Origin: Bacteroidia bacterium
Lineage (GTDB): Bacteria > Bacteroidota > Bacteroidia > CAIKAF01
Length of the DNA: 64,000 nucleotides
Reading direction: 5' to 3'
Assembly (NCBI GenBank): GCA_030427255.1
Contig: JAUHWY010000004.1
Coordinates: 62,001-126,000, forward strand
The notes below the pieces were generated by a model. It was not told the DNA's origin. It saw only the letters and a list, made by a program, of their open reading frames with translations, and did not search any database. Of this stretch, positions 8,964 to 17,652 are shown one piece after another (positions within the stretch are counted from its first letter, which is position 1; each line of letters opens with the position of its first letter). A program made the translations under genes and the position numbers.

Positions 8964-9740
8964 TTAAGGCTGTAGGTTCCACTGGCTTATTTCCGGAATG
9001 GCTTCATAAGCAGTAATATCTATTTGAACCGGAACGACGGAGATGTATCCATTGGCCAATGCATGTTCGTCGGTATCTTTTCCTTGGTCCATATTTTTGA
9101 AAACGCCGGTAAGCCAAAAGTATTTTCCGCCTCTTGGGTCTACACGCTCGTCGAGTTCTTCTACCCATTGAGCTCTAGCTTGGCGACAAACTTCAACCCC
9201 TTTAATTGGCCCTTTGTCGGGGCCGGGGATATTTACATTGAGGCAAACCCCTTTAGGAAGGCCATTCTGTAGCACTTGTTTGGTCAAATGCTGTACGTAG
9301 GGAATAGCCGGTTGAAAGTCTGCATCGTAACTATAATCGCACAGAGAAAAACCAATGGAAGGAATGCCCTCAATACAGCCCTCAACAGCGGCGGACATGG
9401 TGCCTGAATAGATGACGTTGATGGAGGAGTTGCTTCCATGGTTAATGCCGGAAACAATCAAATCTATGGGCCGCTGAGCGAGATGGCTCACGGCTACCTT
9501 TATGCAGTCGACCGGAGTGCCTGTGCATGAATATTTGGGAAAATCCAGTTCGTGCTTGATTTGGTTTACGCGCAAGGTGGCATTGATGGTAATGGCATGG
9601 CCCATACCGGATTGTGGACTGTCGGGAGCAACCACCAAAATATCACCAAGAGGCAGTACGGCATCTATAAGGGCTTGAATGCCGGGAGCAAAAATGCCAT
9701 CGTCGTTACATACCAGAATGAGAGGTCGTTTTTTAGCCAT
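8964..9740 (-). CDS. surE: 5'/3'-nucleotidase SurE
   Basis: 258 residues starting MAKKRPLILVCNDDGIFAPG, the metal-binding NDDG motif of SurE at its usual place. Further motifs: VVAPDSPQSGMGHAIT, YSCTGTPVDCIKVAV and DLIVSGINHGSN. SurE is a metal-dependent nucleoside monophosphatase with some exopolyphosphatase activity. First gene of the surE / small membrane protein / lpxB operon. A TACCTTTG sequence (minus strand, 9745-9752) lies only 4 nt before the ATG; if it is the minus-7 box, the message would be nearly leaderless. Confidence 0.97.
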   Translation of the reverse strand: MAKKRPLILVCNDDGIFAPGIQALIDAVLPLGDILVVAPDSPQSGMGHAITINATLRVNQIKHELDFPKYSCTGTPVDCIKVAVSHLAQRPIDLIVSGINHGSNSSINVIYSGTMSAAVEGCIEGIPSIGFSLCDYSYDADFQPAIPYVQHLTKQVLQNGLPKGVCLNVNIPGPDKGPIKGVEVCRQARAQWVEELDERVDPRGGKYFWLTGVFKNMDQGKDTDEHALANGYISVVPVQIDITAYEAIPEISQWNLQP

Positions 9741-9953
9741 GGCACAAAGGTAGCATAAAGCAAAGCTTTGACCGCTACAGGGCAGAGTATGGCTCAGGCC
9801 AAAAGCTAAACTATACCAAATGATGCGTCCGAAGCAGCCGACTAAGCCCCTGAATGCCTTGTGTTTTGGGATTTTTAACGTGTGAAATAGAAACTATAGG
9901 ATGGTGGTTTGCGTAAAAAAGACCAATTTTACATTCTTAAATTTGAACAATCG

Positions 9954-10640
9954 ATGGTATTTGTCATCATTATAGGATTCATGCTTTTGAGCATGTTGGT
10001 GGGTATGGCACTCAAGAACCGGTTTAATGCCTACACCAAAATTCCATTGAGGAGTGGACTGAGCGGCAGAGAAATTGCTGAGAAAATGCTCCGTGACAGC
10101 GGCATCAACGATGTACAGGTTACTTGCGTGCAAGGAAAACTCACAGACCACTACAATCCTGCCAATAAAACGGTGAACCTAAGCCCTGAGGTATACGAAG
10201 GACGTTCGGTTTCTGCAGCGGCGGTTGCTGCACATGAAGTAGGGCATGCGGTGCAACATGCAACCGCTTATCCGTTTTTGCAGTTTAGGTCAGCCTTGGT
10301 TCCCTTGGTTGCCTTTTCTCAGCAAACCATACAATTTGTTTTTATAGCCTCCATTTTTGGGGCCTTTATGTTTAAGGGTTTTGGAGATACGGCTCTGCTT
10401 ATTGTGATTATTGCTCAAGGTGCCATAACCTTGTTTAGCTTAATTACCTTGCCGGTGGAGTTTGATGCCACGCGAAGAGGTTTGGCTTGGTTGAATGGTA
10501 CCGGGCTTACTTATGGAGAAGAGCATACCAAGGCCACCAAAGCTTTGGGCTTAGCAGCTATGACTTACGTAATCGCTGCTTTGTCTTCTTTGACTCTGCT
10601 GCTTTATTACGTTATGATATTTATGGGAAGGAGGGACTAA
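9954..10640 (+). CDS. YugP-type neutral zinc metallopeptidase, membrane-anchored
   Basis: 228 residues from the ATG at 9954; a TTG further upstream (9909) would add a charged stretch ahead of the first membrane segment and is less likely. Order: TM at residues 2-20, soluble part with zinc motif AAHEVGHAVQH (HEVGH at 94-98), then hydrophobic segments near 113-150, 155-175 and the C-terminus. FDATRRGL is a conserved family stretch that may carry the third ligand. This is the PF04298 (zinc peptidase 2) family, whose substrates are largely unknown. The end overlaps the end of the convergent GlcD-like gene by 4 nt. Confidence 0.9.
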   Translation: MVFVIIIGFMLLSMLVGMALKNRFNAYTKIPLRSGLSGREIAEKMLRDSGINDVQVTCVQGKLTDHYNPANKTVNLSPEVYEGRSVSAAAVAAHEVGHAVQHATAYPFLQFRSALVPLVAFSQQTIQFVFIASIFGAFMFKGFGDTALLIVIIAQGAITLFSLITLPVEFDATRRGLAWLNGTGLTYGEEHTKATKALGLAAMTYVIAALSSLTLLLYYVMIFMGRRD

Positions 10641-12064
10641 ACATCCTCGTCGGGAAATATTTTTCCCGGATTTAAAATCCCTGTAGGGTCAAAGAGCTTT
10701 TTGATGCCACGCATTAGGTTTAATGCTGCCGGAGATAGCGCAATATCCATATAGTTTTTTTGCACCCACCCGATGCCATGTTCTCCGGAAAGCGTGCCAC
10801 CAAGAGATTTTACATAAGCGAACAACTCTCGGATGGCTTTTGGGAGTTCGTTTTCCCAAGCTTCTTGGCTAAGGTTTCCTCGAATGATATTGACATGAAG
10901 GTTTCCGTCTCCGGCGTGGCCATAACAAACGGACTCGAAACCGTAAGTTTTTCCGAGTTCCTTTACTTTTTGGAGCAATGCGGGAAGTTGAAAGCGGGGC
11001 ACAACGGTGTCTTCTTCTTTGTAAATGGAGTGGCTTTTAACAGCTTCGCCAATGGCTCTTCTGACCTTCCATAAGGCTTCTTTTTCTGAGGCTGAAGTCG
11101 CCATCCAAACATCGGAGGGGGCAAAGGAGTCTAAGACCCGGGTGATGCCCTCGCATTGGTTCATAAGCTCCTCTTCCGAGTTTCCGTCTACCTCGATGAG
11201 TAGCATGGCTTTGGCTTCGTCGGGAAGCGGAAAGCTTAAGTCGCTCCGGTATTTTAAAGTAAACTCAATGCCTTCTCTTTCCATGAATTCTAGGGCAGAG
11301 GGACACAATCCGGCTCGAAAAACGGCACTAACTGCCTCGCAGGCTTTTTCGGGAGATACAAAGGGAACCAACATAAGCCAATTCATTTTTGGCAAAGGGA
11401 TGAGCCTAAGGTCAATTCGGGTGATGATGCCCAAGGTTCCTTCAGAGCCAACCATTAGTTGGGTAAGGTTGTAGCCAGTGGCGTTTTTCAACACCTTGGC
11501 ACCTGTTTCCATGATGGTGCCGTTGGGCAAAACAACTTCTAGGTTTAGCACATAGTCTTTGGACACTCCATATTTCACGGCTCTTGGTCCACCGGAGGAT
11601 TCTGCCAGATTGCCGCCAATAAAGGAGGAGCCGCGGCTTGAGGGGTCAGGTGGGTAAAAAAGCCCTTTGCTTTCAACCAGCTCTTGCAATTGTTGGGTAA
11701 TAATGCCCGGCTGCACCGAAACTTGGAGGTTGTTTTCGTCCAAATGCAGCACCTTGTTCATTTTGGCCATGGCAAGGACCACTCCGCCGTATACGGGTAA
11801 TGCACCACCGCTAAGGCCGGTTCCGGCTCCTCTGGGGGTAACCGGCAGGTTTCTTTGGAAACAGTGCTTCATTATGGAAGCTACTTCGCGGGTTTGCCTT
11901 GGGAAAAGCACAATAGCCGGTAAGAAGCTGAAATCTTCCGTATAATCTTTGGCAGCGGCTTCAAGGCTGTCTTTGTCTGTTTTTATGCATTCCGGAGGTA
12001 AAATGCTGTGAAAAAATTCTATGTCTGTTGAGTTCAGAAGATTATAAGTAGAGTGATTTCTCAT
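10637..12064 (-). CDS. FAD-linked oxidase, GlcD/D-lactate dehydrogenase type
   Basis: 475 residues. The N-terminal FAD-binding type 4 (PCMH) domain shows VTPRGAGTGLSGGALP, VQPGIITQQLQELVE, PPDPSSRGSSFIGGNLAESSGGP and VGSEGTLGIITRI. The C-terminal FAD-oxidase domain has the metal-binding YGHAGDGNLHVN and GTLSGEHGIG. The family oxidizes 2-hydroxyacids such as glycolate or D-lactate; which one cannot be told here. No GlcE or GlcF subunit is adjacent, so it may be a single-subunit D-lactate dehydrogenase. Monocistronic in appearance. Confidence 0.9.
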   Translation of the reverse strand: MRNHSTYNLLNSTDIEFFHSILPPECIKTDKDSLEAAAKDYTEDFSFLPAIVLFPRQTREVASIMKHCFQRNLPVTPRGAGTGLSGGALPVYGGVVLAMAKMNKVLHLDENNLQVSVQPGIITQQLQELVESKGLFYPPDPSSRGSSFIGGNLAESSGGPRAVKYGVSKDYVLNLEVVLPNGTIMETGAKVLKNATGYNLTQLMVGSEGTLGIITRIDLRLIPLPKMNWLMLVPFVSPEKACEAVSAVFRAGLCPSALEFMEREGIEFTLKYRSDLSFPLPDEAKAMLLIEVDGNSEEELMNQCEGITRVLDSFAPSDVWMATSASEKEALWKVRRAIGEAVKSHSIYKEEDTVVPRFQLPALLQKVKELGKTYGFESVCYGHAGDGNLHVNIIRGNLSQEAWENELPKAIRELFAYVKSLGGTLSGEHGIGWVQKNYMDIALSPAALNLMRGIKKLFDPTGILNPGKIFPDEDV

Positions 12065-12233
12065 TTGCCGGTGTTAAATATGGTTAATGCAACCCTTGTG
12101 CAAAAGGGCTACTATTCAATATATGCTTGTGTTTCAGCAACTTTTACTGGCTTGGGAAACGCTGCATGCTGTAAATTAAGAAAACAAAGGGCACTGCGGT
12201 ATGTTTCCATATTCAAATAGCAAATCCAAACTT

Positions 12234-13979
12234 ATGAAAAGGAATGTACTTTTATCTGCACTAGCGTTTGGAGCGAGCTTAACCGCTGCCGCTCAGAATG
12301 CCAATGTGCAAATTATTCACAACTGCCCAACGCCTGCGGCAGATTCTGTAGACATTTATGTAAATCCAGGTACGGGATGGCTTCCTGCTGCTGCGGTTTC
12401 CAATTTAAAATTTAGAGAGGCTACCGGTTTCATTCAGTTGCCTGCCGGTATTCCCGGGGTGCGAGTGGCTGTAGCTCCAAACGATGCTACGCCGGCCATT
12501 AGCGACACCTTAGCTTCTTTTGCTGTTCCTAATTTAATGTCAGGAAATGATTATGTGGCCATTGCAGGAGGTGAATTAGGAAGCCAAACAGTTCCATTCA
12601 ATATTTTCTTTGGAGCTGCTGCCCAAACCGGAAGTAGCGGAGCCAATAATTTTGATTTGAACATTTTTCACGGTGGAACAGACGCCCCCGGTGTAGCTGC
12701 CTTTACCGATGATGATGCATTAACTCCTGCAGTAGCCAGTTTGACCTTTGGAAACTTTACAGGAATTACCAACTTGCCTGCGGACGACCAATTGTTGCTT
12801 TTGACTTTGGACGCCAACTTTAACGATATGGTGGATGGGTTCTCTGTTCCATTAGCTACCCTGAATGCAGGTGGTGGTGCAGGTATAGTATTTGCTTCCG
12901 GCAAATTGAACCCTGGTCCCAACGAAGCATCCTTTGGCATGTTTGTAGCGCTTCCTGACGGAACCGTGCTTGAACTTACCCAAACCGATGTGAGCCGTGT
13001 ACAAATTATTCACAATGCCCCGGATCCTGCTGCAGCATCTGTAGATATTTACATTGTAGATCCAAATGGCAATGTTGAACAAGTAGAAGACGACTTCAAC
13101 TATTTGGAGGCTAACGAATATGGCATTATTCCTTCCGGAAACTACCGTATTTTGATTGCACCCAGCACTAGCACCGATACCACCACTGCTGTTTTTGCTG
13201 CCAATGCTACTTTGATGGGCAATACCAGCTATCAGATTTTTGCTCGCGGATTGGTAGACTTGAGCGGTACCAACTTTGCAAATGCCGTAAGCGTGAATGG
13301 CAACAATGTAGCCTTTAACCTAGGAATCTGGAGCGATGCTCATCCATTCTCTGATACCCCTAATTTAGTGGATGTAGCTGTGGCTCACCAAAGCCCGGAC
13401 GCTCCGGAAGTAGATGTAGTGGGAAGCACCGGAGTATTGGTAGACGATATTGCATTTGATGAGTTCCAAGGTTATTTGGCTTTGCCTACCATTGCCGATT
13501 CTCAGGTAGAAATTACCCCTTCTAACGACAATAACACCATTCTTAAGACCTATGGAGTGCCCCTTACACAGTTGAGCAACTTGGGCTTAACCATTTTCGC
13601 TTCCGGATTCTTTACTCCTGACGATGAGAATGTAACCGGCCTTCAAGCCTTTGGTTTGTGGGTTGTATTCCCTGATGGAACTGTGGTACCCTTGACTGAG
13701 GTAATGTCTATTGAGGAGAACTCAGTGGTAAGCGGCATGGAGTTGTTCCCGAATCCGGTAGTAGATCAAACCACCTTGCGTTTGAACTCTGAGGTTGCGG
13801 AAAACGCATCTGTTCGCGTAATTGACATTACAGGGAAAGTAGTAATGGAGCTTGGCGAACAAAGCATTGAGCAGGGCGCCAATACCATTAGCCTTGATAT
13901 GAGTGAATTGTCTTCCGGCACCTACTATTTAACGGTACAAGGCAGCCTAATTAAGGCAGCGAAAGCCTTTATTAAATAA
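12234..13979 (+). CDS. secreted DUF4397-repeat protein with T9SS type A sorting domain
   Basis: 581 residues from the ATG at 12234, giving signal peptide MKRNVLLSALAFGASLTAAAQ; an in-frame ATG at 12201 only adds a polar leader. It has four related modules: NANVQIIHNCPTPAADSVDIY, FDLNIFHGGTDAPGVA, SRVQIIHNAPDPAAASVDIY and VAVAHQSPDAPEVDV; the first and third are clear DUF4397 (PF14344), an Ig/transthyretin-like fold. The end is a type A T9SS sorting domain: MELFPNPVVDQTTLRL, VIDITGKVV, LSSGTYYLTVQ. It is thus cargo for the system encoded at the left of the window. Followed by a strong terminator. Confidence 0.92.
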   Translation: MKRNVLLSALAFGASLTAAAQNANVQIIHNCPTPAADSVDIYVNPGTGWLPAAAVSNLKFREATGFIQLPAGIPGVRVAVAPNDATPAISDTLASFAVPNLMSGNDYVAIAGGELGSQTVPFNIFFGAAAQTGSSGANNFDLNIFHGGTDAPGVAAFTDDDALTPAVASLTFGNFTGITNLPADDQLLLLTLDANFNDMVDGFSVPLATLNAGGGAGIVFASGKLNPGPNEASFGMFVALPDGTVLELTQTDVSRVQIIHNAPDPAAASVDIYIVDPNGNVEQVEDDFNYLEANEYGIIPSGNYRILIAPSTSTDTTTAVFAANATLMGNTSYQIFARGLVDLSGTNFANAVSVNGNNVAFNLGIWSDAHPFSDTPNLVDVAVAHQSPDAPEVDVVGSTGVLVDDIAFDEFQGYLALPTIADSQVEITPSNDNNTILKTYGVPLTQLSNLGLTIFASGFFTPDDENVTGLQAFGLWVVFPDGTVVPLTEVMSIEENSVVSGMELFPNPVVDQTTLRLNSEVAENASVRVIDITGKVVMELGEQSIEQGANTISLDMSELSSGTYYLTVQGSLIKAAKAFIK

Positions 13980-14000
13980 AACCAGCGATGGTCAAGCAAA

Positions 14001-14034
14001 AAGCCGCCCTCCTTGTGGGGGCGGCTTTTTTTTT
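14001..14034 (+). terminator. intrinsic terminator of the DUF4397 gene
   Basis: AAGCCGCCC, 8-nt loop, GGGGCGGCTT and nine T, beginning 22 nt after the stop. Confidence 0.95.
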
Positions 14035-14099
14035 GGCAGTAGGTTTGGGCTTATGGCTGGAAGAGGGCTGGTTTACATGGGCGAGGATTAGCAAAGAAT

Positions 14100-14234
14100 G
14101 GGCCCCCGGCCAGGCAGAGGCCCGCCAGAAGCCTATGCGGTTGGCGGCACGAGGCCGAGGAGGTGTAGCTTTGCGGAACCACCGGAGGCCCGTGTTGCCC
14201 CGCATGGGCGAAGGAGGCCGGCGCAAAGGCCGGA
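14100..14234. repeat. GC-rich intergenic hairpin element, copy B
   Basis: Holds the core GTGTAGCTTTGCGGAACC (14163-14180) at the tip of a long stem: 14132-14156 pairs with 14187-14208 (CCTATGCGG.../...CCGCATGGG). It starts GGCCCCCGGCC and ends GGCCGG. The stem is unrelated to those of copies A and C. It lies between the terminators of two convergent genes. Confidence 0.75.
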
Positions 14235-14288
14235 TAGAATTAGGGATTTACCCATGGGCGAGGCCCCGCTTCTAGCCTACCGTAGTGC

Positions 14289-14320
14289 AAAAAAAAACCA
14301 CTCCATTAGGAGCGGTTTTT
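14289..14320 (-). terminator. intrinsic terminator of the lipocalin-like gene
   Basis: On the minus strand ACCGCTCC, loop TAAT, GGAGTGGT with one G-U pair, followed by a long T run. It lies 18 nt after the stop of the gene at 14338. Confidence 0.85.
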
Positions 14321-14337
14321 GTTGAGAAGTTGAAAAA

Positions 14338-14721
14338 TCACCTCTCGTATATGAGTCTTTGTTTGTTTTTGAGGTCAATGAGTTGCAGCTCTTTTTTGTC
14401 GATGCGGTAGAGCACAAACTCGTGGTATCGTTTGCTTTTGGAGAAATTCATGGTAAGGATGCGGGTGACATCGTCGAAGAGCCAGTTGGCGGTTTCTGTG
14501 TTGCCGCTTTCGTAAACCACCACGGTATTGTCTGGATTGAAGAGCCAATAATCGTTTTTGGCAGATTTTGAGACCTTATTTTCGCCTTCGGAGGAGAGGA
14601 TTTTTTCGGGTATCCATTTTTCGCCGCAAAGCGTTTCTCTGATATCGTCTCCGGCGGGTTTGAAGGCCATAAGGCTGGCTGCTAAAAGGCTGCCGGTAAG
14701 TAAAAATCCAAATAGTTTCAT
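14338..14721 (-). CDS. small exported lipocalin-like protein
   Basis: 127 residues. The signal peptide MKLFGFLLTGSLLAASLMAF is followed by about 105 residues in which alternating strands such as YWLFNPDNTVVVYESG, NWLFDDVTRILTMNF and QLIDLKNKQRLIYER resemble the small lipocalin-like/DUF domain proteins (GKWxxxx...FxxDGT...W.l) common in Bacteroidota. No lipobox Cys at the expected place. Function unknown. Has its own terminator and lies 65 nt beyond the 3' end of the oxidoreductase gene. Confidence 0.75.
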   Translation of the reverse strand: MKLFGFLLTGSLLAASLMAFKPAGDDIRETLCGEKWIPEKILSSEGENKVSKSAKNDYWLFNPDNTVVVYESGNTETANWLFDDVTRILTMNFSKSKRYHEFVLYRIDKKELQLIDLKNKQRLIYER

Positions 14722-14786
14722 AAGTGTAGCTTTTATGGTTGAAAAAATACGGAATTTGGAGCAAATGAAGGCTAAGGATAGGGCTT

Positions 14787-16244
14787 TTATGTTTTTAGAA
14801 ATTTTTGAGTCAAGTGGGCTGCAATTTGTCCGCTAAGCGCGGCGCCCGGAATTCCTTGCCCCGGGTAGACCGTGTCACCGGCAAGAAACAAGCCGGGCAG
14901 GCGTGTTTTTCCGGAGTTCATTTGCCAAGGTTTTATGCGTTGCAGTTGAGGGTACCCGCCCACAGCACCAGCGAATCTTCCGGTCCATTTTTCCCAGGCT
15001 CCTTTTCCGGAGCTGTGTAAATACACCGGAGTTTGAGGCATGAACCCAAACTGTTTTAGGTGTCGAATTACGGCTTCTTCGATTTGGGCTTTCATTTCAT
15101 GTTTCCAATTGAGGAGGTTTCCCAGGTGGGTGCTAACGGAAATTACTTGGTGTCCGGGTTTGCACCTTTGGGTGTCCCAAGGAGCTGAAAGACTAACGAA
15201 CAAGCTTTTGCTTTGGGTGCCGGGCAGGGGTTCGGGCAAATGAATTTGGTGGTGTAAGGCTTTGTGGGGCAGTTGTGTTGGCAATTCATAGCTGAGTTGA
15301 AATGCGGACCATAGTTGGTCTTCGGTTCGGAGGTCGGAAATGCCGGCAAGGGAAGGTTTTTCTAGCCAAGAGAGCGTTTGGTTTACCGGTACGGCACTAA
15401 CTACCGCATCGCATTCCCAGCTGTTGCTTGCGGATTGAACCAGCCACCGGCCTTTGGAAATTTGCTGAAGGCCCACGACTTTTTGTCTCAGTTCTATTGG
15501 GTTGGATTGAGCTTGAATGTATTGTGCCAGTTTTTCGGCGACATTTCCGATTCCCCCCTTTAGGTAATAATTGGGTACTAAAGGGTAGGCTAGGGCCGTT
15601 GCGCCAAAAAGGGCATTGGTTTCTTGGCTCGAATTTTGGGAAGTGATAAGCAGTTGGGCTTCAACAAAGCGCATAAAATCTTGGTGCTTATGAAGTCTAT
15701 GGGAAGCAATCCATTGATGCGTACTTCTAAAAGCTTTGCTGAGCAGCTGAATGTCTTTCCACTTAAATTGAGGGAGCAGGCGAGCAAAATCGCGCCAATT
15801 TTGAGGAGGGAAGTCTAAATATCGGCCACTGGCATCCCAAACCCCAAGAGCCATTTGGAGACTTTCTTTCCAAAAATCGGCTTGGTTTATCCCAAAAAAT
15901 TGTTCGGCCTCTTGAATCCAAGGGATTAGATCCTTGTGGCGTGTTAGCACTCGACCGTCAGGGAATTGAATTTGCATGGGTACTTCTAAGGGAGTAGCTT
16001 CCCAATCTAGACTTAAGTCCCTTGCCAAGGTACCTAAGGGCATATTGGGTTCCAGTCCCACCAAGGTTGTTGCACCGGTTTCGTAGCGTGCGTGTTTTCT
16101 AGGGTAGGTGCCTGCGCATCCTCCTACCATCCAGTTTTGGTCGAGCAAGCAGAGCTCATAGCCCCGTTTGCTGAGCAAGGCTGCTGCACTAAGGCCTGCG
16201 ATGCCTGCTCCGATAACTACAACTTGTACCCGAGTATTATTCAT
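14787..16244 (-). CDS. phytoene-desaturase-like FAD-dependent oxidoreductase
   Basis: 485 residues. The N-terminal dinucleotide fold VVVIGAGIAGLSAAALLSKRG and MVGGCAGTY, and the C-terminal FAD signature GLFLAGDTVYPGQGIPGAALSG place it with carotenoid desaturase/isomerase and retinol-saturase relatives (COG1233). The sequence does not say whether it is a true carotenoid enzyme such as CrtI or CrtD; no other crt gene is in the window. Its start is 51 nt from the start of the divergent SDR gene, so the two probably share a regulatory region with the photolyase cluster. Light/photoprotection is an inference from that context. Confidence 0.85.
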   Translation of the reverse strand: MNNTRVQVVVIGAGIAGLSAAALLSKRGYELCLLDQNWMVGGCAGTYPRKHARYETGATTLVGLEPNMPLGTLARDLSLDWEATPLEVPMQIQFPDGRVLTRHKDLIPWIQEAEQFFGINQADFWKESLQMALGVWDASGRYLDFPPQNWRDFARLLPQFKWKDIQLLSKAFRSTHQWIASHRLHKHQDFMRFVEAQLLITSQNSSQETNALFGATALAYPLVPNYYLKGGIGNVAEKLAQYIQAQSNPIELRQKVVGLQQISKGRWLVQSASNSWECDAVVSAVPVNQTLSWLEKPSLAGISDLRTEDQLWSAFQLSYELPTQLPHKALHHQIHLPEPLPGTQSKSLFVSLSAPWDTQRCKPGHQVISVSTHLGNLLNWKHEMKAQIEEAVIRHLKQFGFMPQTPVYLHSSGKGAWEKWTGRFAGAVGGYPQLQRIKPWQMNSGKTRLPGLFLAGDTVYPGQGIPGAALSGQIAAHLTQKFLKT

Positions 16245-16295
16245 TTACCAGAGAAACAAATTGGGGCGCAAGGTGTTGCTCTATTAAACGAATTT

Positions 16296-16997
16296 ATGGC
16301 AGAAAAACATCTAATTATAGGAGGCAGCACGGGCATCACTGCTGCCTTGGCCCAACAATTGTTAGAAGAGGGCCATGCGGTGTATTTAAGGAGTCGGAAT
16401 CGTCCGGAGTGGGAGGGTGCCGAAAAGGCCCAATGGATGTCTTGGGATGCTGCTTCAGGCGAAGAAATTCCGGAACTGCCGGAAGATATTAACGGGTTGG
16501 TGTATGGCCCGGGCACTATAAATCTAAAGCCATTTAGAGGGCTTAAGCCCGTGGATTGGGAAAACGATTGGAAAGTGAATGTGATGGGCGCGGTGCAGGC
16601 TTTGCAGCAGTGCGAAAAAGCGCTCAAGTCGGCGGCTCAGGCTTCTGTAGTGCTGTACAGCACGGTTGCGGTGCAAACCGGTATGCCTTTTCATGCATCG
16701 GTAGCAGCAGCCAAAGGGGCATTAGAGGGCCTAACCCGTAGCCTTGCTGCGGAATGGGCTCCTAAAGTCAGAGTAAACGCCATTGCGCCTTCCCTTACAG
16801 ACACACCTATGGCTTCTCGTTTGCTTAGTTCGGAGGATAAAGTGGAGGCCTCAAAGCAGCGCCATCCCTTAAAGCGCATTGCAAGTGCCACCGAGATAGC
16901 TGCATTGACTCGGTTTTTACTTCAACCGGGGCAGGCCAGTATTTCGGGACAGGTTTGGTTTGCCGATAATGGCATGCATAGCTTAAAACCTTTGTAA
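16296..16997 (+). CDS. short-chain dehydrogenase/reductase
   Basis: 233 residues from the ATG at 16296, which puts the Rossmann motif at the N-terminus (MAEKHLIIGGSTGITAALAQ; a GGSTGI variant of TGxxxGIG). The frame is open upstream, but that part overlaps the divergent gene. Catalytic region: VVLYSTVAVQTGMPFHASVAAAKGALEGLTRSLAAEWAP. The S...Y...K triad is not standard: the position usually held by Tyr reads HASVAAAK, so the catalytic Tyr appears replaced. C-terminal APSLTDTPMASRLL and SGQVWFADNGM are typical of the family. First gene of the plus-strand cluster, 1 nt before the flavin-reductase-like gene. Substrate unknown. Confidence 0.88.
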   Translation: MAEKHLIIGGSTGITAALAQQLLEEGHAVYLRSRNRPEWEGAEKAQWMSWDAASGEEIPELPEDINGLVYGPGTINLKPFRGLKPVDWENDWKVNVMGAVQALQQCEKALKSAAQASVVLYSTVAVQTGMPFHASVAAAKGALEGLTRSLAAEWAPKVRVNAIAPSLTDTPMASRLLSSEDKVEASKQRHPLKRIASATEIAALTRFLLQPGQASISGQVWFADNGMHSLKPL

Positions 16998-16998
16998 G

Positions 16999-17652
16999 AT
17001 GGCTTTTGAAGTATACACCTCTGCCGATTGGGATGTTTGGGATAAGCAATTCAGGCGGTATTTTATGAATGCCCTTAGTGGTCCCAAACCCTTGTTTTTG
17101 ATGGGAACCAAACACAGCTCGGGAGCAGGTAACTTAGGCTTGTTTTCCAATATTATGCATGTGGGTGCGCATCCTCCTACGGTGGGCATTCTCTTTAGAC
17201 CTCTTAGTGTGCCAAGGCACAGTTACCAAAATTTAATGGAGCAAAAGCAAGCCACCTTAAATTTGGTTTCGGAGCCTATGCTGCATAAGGCTCATTTATG
17301 TGCCGCTTCTTTTCCCGAGGGAGTTTCTGAGTTTAAAGAAGCAGGTTTTTCTGAGGAGTATATAGATGTTTGGCAAGCGCCAGCCGTTCAAGAATCCCCT
17401 GTACAGTTGGGTGTTCGGCCTGTGGAGGAGCATCGCTTGGAAGTAAACCAAACTGTGTTGGTTGTGCTTCAGGTGGATTGGGTAAAGCTCCAAGGTGCTA
17501 GTCCGGAGAAAGACGGCTTTTTGGACTTGCAAAAGCTGGAAGCGGTTTCGGCCAACGGATTAGATGCCTATGCCGGAATGAAACCGGTTAGCAAATTTCT
17601 GTATGCTAAGCCGGGGCGACCGGTTGAGGCAGTGGATTCCTTTATTCCATGA
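16999..17652 (+). CDS. flavin reductase-like (FMN-binding split-barrel) protein
   Basis: 217 residues. The layout, with N-terminal core, NIMHVGAHPPTVGILFRP, a TLNLVSEPMLHKAHLCAASF segment and C-terminal LYAKPGRP, fits the flavin reductase/FMN-binding split-barrel family common in Bacteroidota (DIM6/NTAB type). It would bind FMN in the cytoplasm. It begins 1 nt after the SDR stop and overlaps the photolyase start by 4 nt, so expression is coupled. Such a reductase could supply reduced flavin, but a link to the photolyase is inference from the operon. Confidence 0.87.
   Translation: MAFEVYTSADWDVWDKQFRRYFMNALSGPKPLFLMGTKHSSGAGNLGLFSNIMHVGAHPPTVGILFRPLSVPRHSYQNLMEQKQATLNLVSEPMLHKAHLCAASFPEGVSEFKEAGFSEEYIDVWQAPAVQESPVQLGVRPVEEHRLEVNQTVLVVLQVDWVKLQGASPEKDGFLDLQKLEAVSANGLDAYAGMKPVSKFLYAKPGRPVEAVDSFIP

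Noticed and set aside
13988-14325. Two overlapping plus-strand frames behind the DUF4397 gene, one with a membrane-like start
   Set aside because: They run through the terminator stem and the GC-rich repeat; the hydrophobic start is encoded by the terminator region.
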